DNA from: Adenanthera pavonina
Taxonomy: Eukaryota > Streptophyta > Magnoliopsida > Fabales > Fabaceae
Reading direction: 5' to 3'
DNA length: 64,000 bases
Assembly: GCA_026686845.1 (NCBI GenBank)
Contig: JAIVEN010000012.1
Span: forward strand, 3,226,501-3,290,500
The translations under genes and the position numbers were made by a program. Shown piece by piece: positions 1 to 11,669 of the stretch (position 1 is its first letter; the number at the start of each line of letters is the position of its first letter). Below the pieces are notes generated by a model. It saw only the letters and a list, made by a program, of their open reading frames with translations. It was not told where the DNA came from and made no database searches.

Positions 1-794
1 TTAGTGCTTCCATGAGTTTTTTTTTTTTTTAAATTAGTGATAGTTTGAGAGGCCAGGAAAGTAGACATGACATAAGGTAATTTACGAAGTGAGACAACTG
101 ACAAGCGACAAGCGATCGAGTCGGACCAAACACCATTCGAAGTAGAACGTTCACGTACGTTGAACCATTCATTCATATTGGTGACTATCATTGTCAAGCT
201 ATTAAAATCATTAATATATATTAAATTAAAAGCATAACTATCCATGCCATGCATGGGTGAATAATTCGACTAGCCAAAGCCTGTAACTTGGTGTTTGCCA
301 TGCATTACATTTAATTTATTTAACAAAAAATATTTACAGAACATTAAATTAATTCACTTACAATAATTTTAATAACCTCATCACATCAAGTAAATAAATA
401 AAAAACAATTCTTCCTTTCAATTTCCCAAATTAGGGATTCTAGGGAAATTGTCAAATAATACCGTATCTGTTTTTTGTAATTAAGAAATACCGGGGTTTA
501 TTGATTTGTGGAACACACGTATGACGTCTCTTATTGTGCTTTTCTTGATTAATTTATGGGATTTGTAATAAATTAAATAAGAAAATAACGGAAATGGATA
601 ATAAAGGGTTCTGGAGGAAAAAGATAAAAAAAATGTAATTTAGGGCCTGATTTTATTTTATTCAGGCAGATTTGTGCGTTTAGGGAATTATGATGTTTGG
701 TTTACATGGCATGAGAAATAACTTGGACTGCAAGTAAAAAAATAAAATAAAAGTTTGCAAATAAGAAAGCAACTTGGAATACATCTCACAAAGA
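1..794. other. AT-rich intergenic DNA, no gene seen
   Basis: Short homopolymer tracts and AT-rich DNA. No reading frame with recognisable protein similarity, no RNA gene and no clear transposon end was seen on either strand. Confidence 0.6.
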
Positions 795-855
795 TATACA
801 AAATCACAGTGAAAGATTTAAAAAGTTAATGCTGTGATATCATCACAGAAAATCC
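795..855 (+). repeat. 61-bp direct repeat, copy 1
   Basis: This stretch recurs at 2212-2272 in the same orientation with three or four differences. Each copy contains ATCACAG, then CTGTGAT, then CATCACAG, so part of it can fold back on itself. The two copies bracket the receptor-kinase fragment. They are much longer than any normal target-site duplication, so a segmental duplication or an unrecognised short element is more likely. Confidence 0.75.
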
Positions 856-1050
856 CAAGATGTGAGTAGTATTTTTTCATTTCAGACAGCACTGGAAGCA
901 ACACAATTTATCGGGCAACCATCAATTCTATTGTAATTGTCTTCCTGAAACTGACTTTATAAAGATCAAACTAAAAAATAATCTTGGCTGATAAAGGAAC
1001 TTCTCAGAAGCTAAATGTACAGATGGAAAAGAAAATGAGGCTTTGTATTC

Positions 1051-1847
1051 CGTGTTCATCATGAACAGTATGGCCTGCCTTACGTCGAGGAAGAAATTCC
1101 GGAGGAGGAGTGCCCATCTTCTTGTTTGAAAGATTGTTACTGTGGGGCCGCACTATATGAAAGTGGTCGATTCAAGAAACAAAGGCTTCCATTAAGATGT
1201 GTCAGAAGAGAAACACAAGGGTCCTCCTCCACAATACACTTCAAGGTGGGATATAATTAAAGTCCTCAGAAACAATGATACGCCTTCCATAACTGAGCTT
1301 CAGATCAACATAACTTGTAAGAAAGCTATTGTGCTGATAATTATGGTCATCTTTGGTTTTGCTATTATTTTGTGTTCAGCTCTTGCAATCTCTGGCCGTT
1401 TAATTTACAAGATTAATTGGAGTTTTAAGTTACAAGAGGTTGTTGGAGAGTGAAGATTTAGGCTTGAACGATGGATTTACTCTGAGGGTATTTTCATACA
1501 ATGAGCTGAAAAGAGCAACAAATGGTTTTGAACAAGAGTTGGGTAAGGGTTCCTTCGGATCAGTTTACAAAGGAACTTTGCATAAAGGAAGAAAACTGAT
1601 TGCAGTTAAAAGACTAGAGAAGCTAATTGACGAAGGAGAGAGAGAATTTCAAGTTGAAATGCAAGCCATTGGAAGAACCGACCACAGAAACTTGGTTCGC
1701 TTGCTAGGCTATTGTGCTGAGAGATTTAAAAGACTTTTGGTTTATGAGTACATGAGCAATGGTTCCCTTGGGAAGTTTATCTTTGGTGACAGCACTATCC
1801 ATTCAGATTGAGAACAGAGAAGAAGAATAGCACTAGAGATTGTGTAA
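1051..1847 (+). pseudogene. G-type lectin S-receptor-like kinase (LecRK/RLK1-like) fragment
   Basis: Remnant of a plasma-membrane receptor kinase of the G-type lectin, RLK1-like group. About 1051-1198 encodes the Cys-rich PAN/EGF-like end (CLKDCYCGAALYE). 1199-1450, in another frame, encodes the transmembrane helix (about residues 40-66, hydrophobic Ile/Val/Leu). 1440-1811, in a third frame, encodes the juxtamembrane region and kinase N-lobe: glycine loop GKGSFGSVYKG, the AVKRLE lysine, HRNLVRLLGYC and LLVYEYMSNGSL. The frame then meets a TGA where a Trp codon is expected, continues as EQRRRIALEIV and ends in TAA. The lectin domain and the catalytic loop, DFG and activation segment are absent. 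With two frameshifts, a stop and both ends missing this is a dead gene fragment. Confidence 0.85.
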
Positions 1848-2211
1848 AACTTTACGTTATCACCTCATTTCCCATGTATTAAACCCTTATTAAGTTCATT
1901 AAATCATGATTAGAAGCTTAAATCACATAAAGGACTAAAATAAAAATTTTCCAATTTCGGTGGTATTGTTCATTTGATAAAATCATTTTACCAATCAAAA
2001 TTTAAAAAAGCATAACTAAATATAGAAAAATTTTATTAATGTAATTTAGTCTCTAAAAATAGCTTAAAATCAGATTTACATAGAAAAAATATAAAACAAC
2101 AACTTTATTGTGCCAATTTGTGGAACAAATTCCATAAATTTTACTATTTATTTGGTCAATTTCCTATTTTTCAGCTTTTTTATATCAAATTTAAAAATTC
2201 ATAATAAATTG

Positions 2212-2272
2212 TATACAAAATCACAGTGAATGATTTAAAAATTTAATGCTGTGATAACATCACAGAAAATCC
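2212..2272 (+). repeat. 61-bp direct repeat, copy 2
   Basis: Second copy of the repeat at 795-855, same orientation, about 1.4 kb away, on the far side of the receptor-kinase fragment. Confidence 0.75.
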
Positions 2273-3549
2273 TACGAAGCTTTTGAGGGAGACAGGAAGT
2301 GCTGGAGGCCCTGGATTGGAACCCCATGTATAATCATTATAACCATGTTTTATTACGTAATGGTGTGAAATGATACGAAATTTTTTATTTTATTTTCAAC
2401 ATGAAAATAGTAGAAAGAAACTTGATAAAATTAAAGAATCAAATTTAAACTTACTACAAAGTTACAGAATTATATGTCTACTTTTGTATTTAATATATTA
2501 CAAAGTTAGTTTTAAGTTTTCGTATGATGCTTTTTAAGAGTGATTTAAATTATATGCTTTTTTTATTAAATTGAAAATAATTACATTAATCATTCTCTTT
2601 TGATAAACTATACTAGAAGTACATCTATTAGAATTAAAGCATTATAGTCAAAAGGAAAAAGAACAATACGAGGAAAATTATTTTAGAAAAGAAAGGTTGA
2701 TCAGAATAAATATATCAGCTTAATTTACTTATCATGACACAAATTGAATTAGTGTTTTAATTTGATGGAAAGATAAAAATAATAAAATGTTATTAAATTG
2801 AAATAATAAATTATTAATGTAATAATATTATTCGAAACTTAGAACGTTTGGAATATAATCAAAATAATGCACAGTTCTGTTTTGAAGATAAAATTTTAAA
2901 CGATGTATATATAATAATTTATTTATAAATCTTATATTTTATATTGCTAATTGCTAAGATTATAAAAGTTTGTGATGAAAATGGGGTGCTAAACATATAT
3001 TTCTTGCCATCCTTAAGACTTTCAAAACTCACTAATTAAATCTCTGTTTTTTTTCTGGTTGATATTGTCAGGTTTTTCGAAAATTATATATTGGACAATG
3101 ATACAGTGCCTTTAAAAGCCTACTCAGCATTATCAAGGCCGAGAGATCCTATCGTCATACGATGTCAGTTCGGACTTCGGAGGGATAAAAATAGAATCAA
3201 AAGTTAATTACTTAATCCACTATAAATTAAATCATAAGCAAAAGAGTAATTTAATTTTGTTTTTATTAATTCTTTATTTTTGGTTTTTATTTAAAATTTT
3301 CTAGATAGAACAAAGCCCTCGAAAATAAATTTAATATTTTATATTGATTTATATTTTGGATTTTTTTGGGCGCCAAAATTTATATTGTGGATAGGGATGA
3401 ATGAGAAGCCGGTGTGTGACATTTGTGGTGCTTAGAGATGAAGACTTCAATATATCAATTTATGTGTGTAAAAGAAAATTTGTAAGAAGCCAGTGTTTTT
3501 CATTCATCAAATTTTATTTTTCATATTTATTGTCGATTTTTAACCAACA

Positions 3550-3603
3550 ATGTGAGTGCTAATGTATTCAAGCCAAAAAAAAAAAAATGTGAGTGCTAAT
3601 GTA
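3550..3603 (+). repeat. Micro-insertion: 20-bp poly(A)-tailed insert with 17-bp TSD
   Basis: A perfect 17-bp direct repeat (3550-3566 and 3587-3603, ATGTGAGTGCTAATGTA) flanks an insert at 3567-3586 reading TTCAAGCC followed by A's. A poly(A) tail plus a target-site duplication of this size is what target-primed reverse transcription (LINE machinery) leaves. Here almost nothing but the tail was copied. Confidence 0.7.
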
Positions 3604-3886
3604 GGGTAGGTGTAACATCGAGAATTCTATTTCGTCTAAGAAAAATAGATAATTTTACGAACACATGTAGAAATTAGAATCAAACTTTACACATTTGATT
3701 CTGTTACAATTTTGGTAGGAACATATAAGAATCAAACAATTTTATTTTTTTAACGTCGATTTTGAATTTTTTGTAAAATAATAATCTATATCAATCAGAT
3801 TATCTTTATTTTATGCCAAAATGACGCGTTTCATATTATTAGTGTCGAAAACTCCATATAATGCATTTTATATTATTAGTTGCCTT

Positions 3887-3947
3887 GAAAATTTGTAATG
3901 GAAGTTTACCCAAAAAAAGAAAGAAAGAAAGAAAACTCGTAATGGAA
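3887..3947 (+). repeat. Micro-insertion: 27-bp poly(A)-rich insert with 17-bp TSD
   Basis: Repeats at 3887-3903 and 3931-3947 (17 bp, two mismatches) flank GTTTACCC followed by A7 and GAAA repeats. The TTTACC-A(n) junction resembles the 3' end of the LINE at 18046 (TTTACC then A8 on its sense strand), so the donor may be the same LINE group. Confidence 0.65.
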
Positions 3948-4310
3948 TGGAAATCCAAATAAGGTGTTATCGCTTTGTCGCTGTCAAATAATCACTCACA
4001 TTTTCATATATTTAAAGTCAAATTAAATGCTTAAAAAACTTCAAAATAGGCTTAAGTAATATTTTTATTTTCTTTATTTTTTATTACAAATATTTTAAAA
4101 AATTGGCAAGAATATAATTTTTCTTAATTTTTTAACACTATTAAATTCATTGCACTAAAATATTTATTAAAAAAGTTCAACATGACTGTTCAGTAAAATA
4201 AAATAATATTAAGAAGATAAATAGAAACCAAATTAAGTAATTAAAGGATGAAAATAGAAGGGGAAATAAAATTAAGAGATTGAATTGAAATTAAATTAAG
4301 AAATGAAGGT

Positions 4311-4344
4311 GAGACTAAGTGGTCAAAAAAAAAAGGAGACTAAG
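4311..4344 (+). repeat. Micro-insertion: 16-bp poly(A)-tailed insert with 9-bp TSD
   Basis: GAGACTAAG at 4311-4319 and 4336-4344 flanks TGGTC followed by A10 and G. The direct repeat is shorter than at the other sites, so this one is less certain. Confidence 0.5.
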
Positions 4345-5915
4345 AAGTAAGAACTAAACTATTAAGGGATCAAATTAGAACTCAGGGAAGAAAGTGAAAC
4401 TAAAAATATAGTTAACGGACAAAAAGTATATTTTAACTTAAATTTTAAAAGCCTGCATTTTAAAATAAATTTATAATTCTGTTAAAAATTCTCAAAACGA
4501 TATATACCACTATTAACGACGACGCATGGTACTGCCACTCCAGTCATTCACGGGCAACTCTCCTTGAACAATATATTGTGTGAATGTGTGCTTATGAATA
4601 TTTCATATTTCCCAATTTTTCATGTTTATTATTATGAAGTTAATTTTTATTAGAAATATGCTCACTATTGGCATTAGGCTGCCTCAATTAGGGGTGTTCA
4701 ATGTGTTCGGCTTGCCCGATCTTTCCCGGACAATTTGGGCCGGGTCGGTCCGGGCCAAAAAAGAAAGAACAAAACAAAAGTGAATATTGGGCTCATTAGG
4801 ACATGGGTCGGGACAGGCCACGGGCAAGGACATGCCCGTCCCTAGCCCTAGCCCGAATATGTCTTTTTTCTTTTTCCTCATATGTACTCCACTCCACAAT
4901 CCAGTACTCCAGTCCACGGTCACAGTCACCACACACACATGGGCCACCCGATGACACAACCCATACCATTTTGTCTTCATTTCATCAAAAAAAAAATTCA
5001 TTCTTCTTTCATTCAGATTTTAGATTCAGAAATCAAAATATTCGCTATCTTGCTGATGCTCTCAAGCTTGGTCTCTCCTCTCGTGTCTCCTCTCTTCTCG
5101 AGTCTCTACAGTCGACACTCAGTCAAGCCTAACCTAGCTCACAACTCACATCCTCTCGTCTCAAGTCTCATCATCCATCTTCTCTCCTCCACCGAAGATT
5201 GCCACTGTCTTATTTGGATTTCATCTTCGAATATCACCAAATTTTTGTGTGTTCTCCACCTTGAGCTCATGTTCTACAATTGTGAGCATGAGTTCGTGTT
5301 CCTGAGTGGCTTTGTGAACAATACTAGTCTAGAATCTCCAGATTTTTGTTTTGCCTAGCTCCTTCTTTCTCATCTGTCTAGGTTAGGTTTTTCCATAATA
5401 TAAAATTCTCCATATCAGTTACTCAATACACTCAAATCAAATTGATGATTAATGAATTTATTTTTTGAAGTTTTCAAGTGGATTTGGTCAAGGATTACTG
5501 GATTGCAATCGGAGATTTGTTATTGTAATTATTTTTGCAATTTGCAATTAGACATTTCCATGAGGATTAGGATACGAGAGATCAAAAGGGATAGCTTTTT
5601 CTTTTTTCTAGTGAAGAATGGAAAGCATTTTCATTGCATTGCATTATGTCACTCCATAGTGTGTGTGCGTCCTATTTTTGTGAATGCTATAGTTGCTTTA
5701 TATTGTCTGTCTGAGCTGTTCTTACGAAGAAATATATTGCATGTTGGTTGTTATTTTGATTTAAAAATAGTGTCTAAGTAATGGAATGTATGCTACAATC
5801 TTTTTTTTTTGTTTATTAATACATAAGGCCATTTAAAAACAATATTGCAATTTTTTTTACATTATGTTTATTCCTCTGAAATTCATGTCAAATTGTTGAT
5901 ACTTGATACAGAGAA

Positions 5916-8900
5916 ATGACTGACACGCCCCAAGAATATATTCAACTTGCACAAGAAGAACCTGACACTGAAACTACTACTGCAACAGCTCAAAATCGAA
6001 CTGAGAATGTCACCACTATTGAGGGAGAAGGAGTAAGTGGAAAAAGAAAGCAACCTCCACTAAAATCTAATGTTTGGGCACATTTTGAAAAGTTACCATT
6101 AGAACAAACTAATGGATAGCATAAGGCCAAATGCAACTATTGTGGTGCTCTATACGCATGTCACCCTACCAAGCATGGGACAAATGCACTTAGGAGACAC
6201 TTGGGAAAGTGCTACAAAAATCCGAACAAAGCCAATAAGCAGACACAATCTCTGTTTTAATCCTCTAATTTGGGATCTAGTAAAACATTGACTTATCATG
6301 TGTTTAATCAAGAACGTTACAGAAAGGCTATTGCAAAATTTTTTATACCAGATGAGATGCCTTTTCGAACTGTAGAAGGGGAGGGTTTTGTACAACTATT
6401 GAAAGAGCTTGAACCTCAATTTGATCTTCCTTCAAGAACTATAGTTTCAAGGGATTGTTTCAAGTTGTACGCAGAGGAAGCAAGAAATCTAAGACGGTAC
6501 TTCTGTTAGCAAGGCTGACTTCCCAAGAGGGGGGGTGAATTGGGAAGATTGAAATTTTTCTGCACAAAGTGAAATAAGTGAAGATATCACAATATAATGA
6601 AAATGATGCGTAAAACAGAGCAAGCTGAAAAATAAAGATAGGGAGAAGAAGACTCAGTAATTTATCCTGGTTCGGTCTTTCCACTTGACCTACATCCAGT
6701 CCCCAAGACACCTCTTGGGATTTATCCACTATACAGCAAGAATTTCAATGGGCTTCTTGCTAAGGCCACAGTACACGAGTATGCTCTGTTTATGAGCTCT
6801 CTCAAACTCTCCAAGCACTTTCACTATGTGCTTCTCAATCCCCTTGTGAATACCCCTCACAAGTAAATCTATCTTCCAGATAAAGAATAGATTGATTACA
6901 ATGAAATAACTCTCTTGAAAAGAGTAGATATGAAAGTTTCAGTACAAGTATAGAAGTTGAGAGGGTAAAAGCTTTTGAGAAGAAGATTCAGCAGAAATTC
7001 GGTATATACAAGTTTGATTTGTTACCCACAACTTCAAATGTTGTTGTATTTATAGATTTAGGTCTCAAATGTCCGTTAGAGACTTTAATCTATCCGTTGG
7101 AGAAGTTATCCAACGGTTACTCTGAAAAACTATCCGTTTACCAACCGCATTTAATGTTTCTGACATACTGAAATTCGAATTTTGGCTGGTCAACAGACGA
7201 ATTTCGAAGGGACCGAAGGTTAAAGCTTCCAACGTTACAGCACGAAGTTCGTCTGTTCATGAGGTGAAATTCGAATGTTGAAACTTACAAAATATTTTCA
7301 CAATGTGACATACGAATTTTCAAGAAGAAAGTTTTTCAGTTAAGTGTGAACAGTGTTTTCAATTTGCTACAGTGCCCTCGAAATTCAAATTTTGGAACTC
7401 CAAAATTCGTCTGTCTATTGAATGTTTAAGGAGGCACAGCAGATTACTTTCTTCGAAATTCGAATTTTGAAAGGGTGAAATTCGTCTGTCAGAGAGACTC
7501 TTTTCAGAATAATTTCATCATTCGAATGTTGCAAGTTCTTATCATTCGTATGTCAATTTTTCACTTCAACAGACTCAAGAACTCAGCTTCTGAAATTCGA
7601 ATTTTAATGTTCAAAGTTCGTCTGTTAGAGAGCAGTTTTGAAACTCAAATCATTCTTGATCTCAGATGAACTTTAACATAGTCTCAGACGTATTTCTTCT
7701 ATTTTCTCAAATTTTGTTTTGTCTGAAATTCGAATTTTGAAGACTTAAAGTTCGTCTGTTACAAAGAAGCTTCACTCAGACTTTTATGAAAATTCGAATG
7801 TTGGAAGTTCAAAATTCGTCTGTCAGAGAGCATTTATCAAACTCAATTTCATTTTGATTTCAGATGCATTTTATCATAGTCTCAGACGAATTTCTTTGGT
7901 TTTCACAAACTTCATTTTTCTTGAAATTCGAATTTTGAAAGTGTGAAGTTCGTCTGTTACCAGAAAGGCTTCTTTCAGACTAGATGAAAATTCGAATTTT
8001 GAACAATCAAAATTCGTCTGACAGAGAGCCATCTCTTCAGACTTATTCAGTTTCAGCTCGAAATTTGAATTTCCAAAGGCAAAGTTCAAATTTCCAACTT
8101 GACAGTTTAGCTTAATCTTTCAACCTTCGTCTGTTTGTGGGTGTTTTTCAAATAGGTAAAGATTTAACACAAAATCAAGGTTTGAAAACATCTTTTTCTC
8201 AAATCAAAATCTTTTACCCAATCATAACAAAAACTAAAGATCCTACAAGAGATCTAACAGCAAATACTCAGAAAATCTTCACTTGAAACAGCTTTGATCT
8301 CCTTTGATATTTTCAATTCAAGCTCTTGAGTGTTGGTTTACAATCATCAAAACTCTTGATTCAATAACTTCAAGAAAGCAAAAGTTTGTGTTTCACTCAC
8401 AACTGATACATGGACTTCTATTTAGAATGACAATTATATGTGCTTGACCGCTCATTGGGTTGATGAGGATTGGACCTTGCAGAAATGAATCCTAAATTTT
8501 TGTGTGGTTGAAAACCACAAGGGAGAAACCATTGGGAAGGAAATCGAGAAGTTCTTGTTGTATTGGGGTGTAAAAAAGGTCTTCACTATAACAGTAGATA
8601 ATGCCTCCTACAATGACACTGCAATGGCATTTCTGAAAAAATGTTTTAGGAGTTGGAATGGTTTAGTATGTAATGGAGACTTCTTGCACTTAAGGTGTTG
8701 CGCTCATATCCTTAACTTGGTTGTTAGTGATGGTTTAAAGGAGATGAATAAGTCCATTGAAGCCATTCAGAATGCAATTAAGTATGTAAGATCTTCTCCA
8801 TTAAGGTTCCGTAGATTCAAGAACTTGTTGAAAAGGAAAAAATTGATTCCAAGAGTCTATTGAGCATGGATTGTCCAACAAGGTGGAATTCAACATACAT

Positions 8901-10052
8901 GATGTTGGAGAATGCCATTAAGTTCAGCAAAGTCTTCGAGAGGATGGAGGAAGAAGATTATGATTACCAAGACTATTTTAGGGAGAAAGAACTAATTGGC
9001 CCTCCTAATTCATGTGACTAGGGTGATGCTAAAGACTTTCTTGTCTTCTTGAAGGTGTTTTACAATATAACCTTGAAATTTTCTGGATCACTTTATGTGA
9101 CCTCAAATGAATGCTTTCAACAAATAGTTTCACTTTATACATTGTTGACTACAACATGTGGAAGTAATTTCAATCCTCTTATGAGTGACATGGCTAGAAG
9201 AATGCAGAGTAAGTATAATAAGTATTAGGGGAAGGTAGAGAACATTAATCCATTGTTGGTGATAGCAGTGATACTTGATCCTAGGTATAAATTGAAATAT
9301 GTCAAGTTTGCTTTTGAGGATATGTTTGTTGATGCTGCACAGCGTGAAGCCATGACAAAGAAAGTGATAGATGTCTCGTATCATCTTTATGAGCAATATT
9401 CAAGTGGGGTCCTTGACACACTGCAACAAGCAAGTGCATCTGGTGAAAGTAGTCTTGCCTCTACTGGTGTGAGTCCAATATTGGTTCCTGATCATGAAGC
9501 CATCTCTTTTTTGACTCAAACAATGCAGAGGTTCATAGCCTCAACAGAGACTGAGCTTCAGTCAGAGAAAAATGCAGAGGTGGAGATTTATCTTCAAGCT
9601 GAGTTAGCTGACATACATGATCCAAAATTTGATATTTTGGAGTGGTGGAAAGTGAATGGTGCTAAATATAAAGTCCTTTCTTTGATTGCACATGATTTGT
9701 TGGTCATGCCTGTATCTACGGTGTCCTCAGAGTTCGCTTTTAGTACGGGGGGTCGTGTACTAGATTCTTTTAGGAGTTTATTTTCTTCAAAGATAGCTGA
9801 GGCACTCATTTGCACATAAAACTGGATATCTCCATTGACAGCAAAATTGAAAGAACTTGACATTGATAATTATGATGATACAGATAGTGTAGTAGCTGGT
9901 AATATTGTTTGTTTCATTATAATGATACAATACATTGGTTTTATTTATTAATAATATTGTTTGTCTTATTTTGTTTTGCAAAAGAGGTTGTACATCCAGA
10001 TTCACATATTTCAAATGAAGATGTAGGAGAAAAGGCAATGAAGATCGATTGA
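5916..10052 (+). pseudogene. hAT transposase (zf-BED / hAT dimerisation type), interrupted
   Basis: Cut-and-paste transposase of the zf-BED, RICESLEEPER-like group. From the ATG at 5916 the frame gives an acidic N-terminus, a BED zinc finger (VWAHFEKL..., CNYCGA, ..RRHLGKC, about 6075-6215), a helical region, then SLTTDTWTS, the central RNase-H-like region (TVDNASYND; CAHILNLVV) and the C-terminal hAT dimerisation region (9600-9820: EWWKVNGAKYKVLS..., PVSTVSSEFAFSTGG). A small GT..AG intron at 9899-9984 is likely, joining to a final exon that stops at 10052. Damage: a 1.86-kb solo LTR after RRYF; in-frame stops near 6117, 6258, 8425, 8485, 9019, 9226 and 9817; and a frameshift near 8860. The protein cannot be made. 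Removing the LTR and one TSD restores the frame at that point. Confidence 0.9.
6499..8371 (-). mobile_element. Sirevirus solo LTR nested in the hAT transposase
   Basis: The LTR is 6504-8366 (1863 bp), flanked by the 5-bp duplication ACTTC (6499-6503, 8367-8371). On the plus strand it starts TGTTAGCAAGGCTGACTTCC and ends GATTCAATA. The expected end is CA, so one terminal base has changed. It matches the LTRs at 20590-22236 and 30620-32270 in the same orientation, so it is a minus-strand member of that family. No internal sequence remains, as expected after recombination between two LTRs. It carries the same array of alternating TTCGAA and TTCGTCTG motifs (about 7170-8130) and an LTR TATA-like site near 7050. 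Confidence 0.93.
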
Positions 10053-11669
10053 TGTCATTTGTCTTAGTTTGTCATGAACTTAAGGTTTCAAGAACTTTGA
10101 TTTCATGGTTGTAACATGTGTGTGTGGTACTGGTTCAGATGTTTCGTATTTAAGACTTTATGATGTTGTTGTAGTTCTACATTATGCATATGTTGAACTT
10201 TATATGTTGGTTTGGAACTTTGTGTGGTTTAGAAGTTTATTTGTAGGTTTGAGAAACTTTGATTATGTTGATGACTTTATAGTTAACATTATGGATTTAA
10301 GGTTAGGATTGTGGCTATTTTATAGCTTGAATTTGCAGGTTTGAAACTCAATTCTTCCTCCTTCATAGTCTCTATAAGTTTCTAATTGTCACACTTTTTT
10401 TATTTCTGCATTATTTGTTCTTGCTTCTTCCCCCCAATACCAATGTTTCTGCTTCATTTTCATTCATTTCACAGGGGATCGATCTTAAGGCTGTTGCCTG
10501 TTGGTAAGAGCAAAAGACCAAAAGGACTGCACCCAACTTTTCATGATATCTACCTTAAACTCTTGGTTAAGGTCTCTATCGGATTCCCATTCTTCTAGTG
10601 GAATATAGTTTGGTTTTCTATATAACTTATCTGAGCCTGGAACACTAGAGCATATCACCTCATTGTTACCACTATATATTATTAAAAATTAAAAAACCAA
10701 TCATCTCTTGCATGTCTTGTACATATTAATTACTAAGTATTTTATAGTTTTATTTCTATGGTGATAATTCTAAAGTTCACACCCACTTTTTTACATGGTC
10801 CATTCTTGTTTGATGGCATTGTTATTCTTGTCAAATAGGAAGAGTTCCCCATGATGCATGTTTAAACCATGCTAATTCTGAATTGATGATATCGGATGAT
10901 TTTTGCTTAGAGTTTATACTGAGAAAACCATAACTCTTTCTTAATTTTGTTCCTCCCTTCACTGAATAGGTGGGCTCAAGTTTCTCATGCCAATTTAATG
11001 GTTTCAGCCACTTTACTAACTGTGTATATTGGTGTTTAAATGCAAGTTTACATGTTTCTTTTTTATTATATGCATTGAATTTGTCTGAGTAATGTTACTT
11101 GATCAGCTTTATCGCTTCCTTGTCCAAAGCACTAGTAGTAGCAATTTCAAATTTTCAATGTTGTGATACTCAAGGTTTATAAAGTTTATGAAGGGAAAGG
11201 TTAGATATCTATATCTATATCTCATTAGCTTTAACAATTTGATTTATAGTAGTTTCCATTAATTTTCTGCTGAAATATCTGTGTATAGGAAGATAAGATT
11301 GCTGTCATTGTGGGCACTGTGACTATATTCCTTTGATAGATCCTAGGGAACCAATCAAAAAGTTTTGGGAACTGAGAAAATGAAAAGGAAATAAGGACAT
11401 CTTTGTTATAGATTTTAATTTTTTATTTTTTTAAATATAAAAAAATATAGACCGAGCCAGCCGTGGCCCGATCCTGTTCTGGCTCGTCCCAATCTGTCCA
11501 CAGGCCACACTAGGCCGAGCCGGGCCACGGATAGTTTCTTCTCGCCTGATGCCTTCTTCGGGCAGAACATCGATTAGGGGCATAGCCCGTACTGACCCTG
11601 CTCGTGCACACCCTTAGCCTCAATGTGGTTTTGAAACTCTTATACTTTTCCCCATGTGTGAAAAATCAG

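Larger units (their letters stand above)
2273..4680. other. AT-rich intergenic DNA with short poly(A) insertions
   Basis: No gene seen. It holds the three micro-insertions listed separately (3550-3603, 3887-3947, 4311-4344). About 4050-4445 is a stretch whose ends weakly resemble each other in inverted orientation, too weak to call an element. Confidence 0.55.
4681..11624 (+). mobile_element. hAT-superfamily DNA transposon, about 6.9 kb, with 8-bp TSD
   Basis: The element proper is 4689-11616. The 8-bp duplication GCCTCAAT lies at 4681-4688 and 11617-11624, the size typical of hAT. The terminal inverted repeats are short and imperfect: TAGGGGTGTTCA at the left and TAAGGGTGTGCA when the right end is read in reverse complement. 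Both subterminal regions (about 4705-4850 and 11450-11590) are rich in GGCC/CCCG/GGGC motifs, as expected for transposase binding near hAT ends. Inside are the transposase pseudogene (5916-10052) and a later Sirevirus solo LTR (6504-8366). 4803-5915 is probably 5' leader or intron, since a good acceptor (GATACAG) stands just before the transposase ATG. 10053-11450 holds no recognisable gene. Confidence 0.93.

Noticed and set aside
4684..5358. Overlapping open frames on both strands of about 70-160 codons
   Set aside because: They fall in the GC-richer subterminal and leader part of the hAT element, show low-complexity Ser/Pro/His composition and overlap each other. No family feature was seen.
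7170..8130. LTR motifs as heat-shock elements (alternating GAA and TTC)
   Set aside because: Heat-shock elements need GAA and TTC blocks spaced by two bases. Here TTC and GAA abut as TTCGAA and the second motif is TTCGTCTG, so the spacing does not fit.
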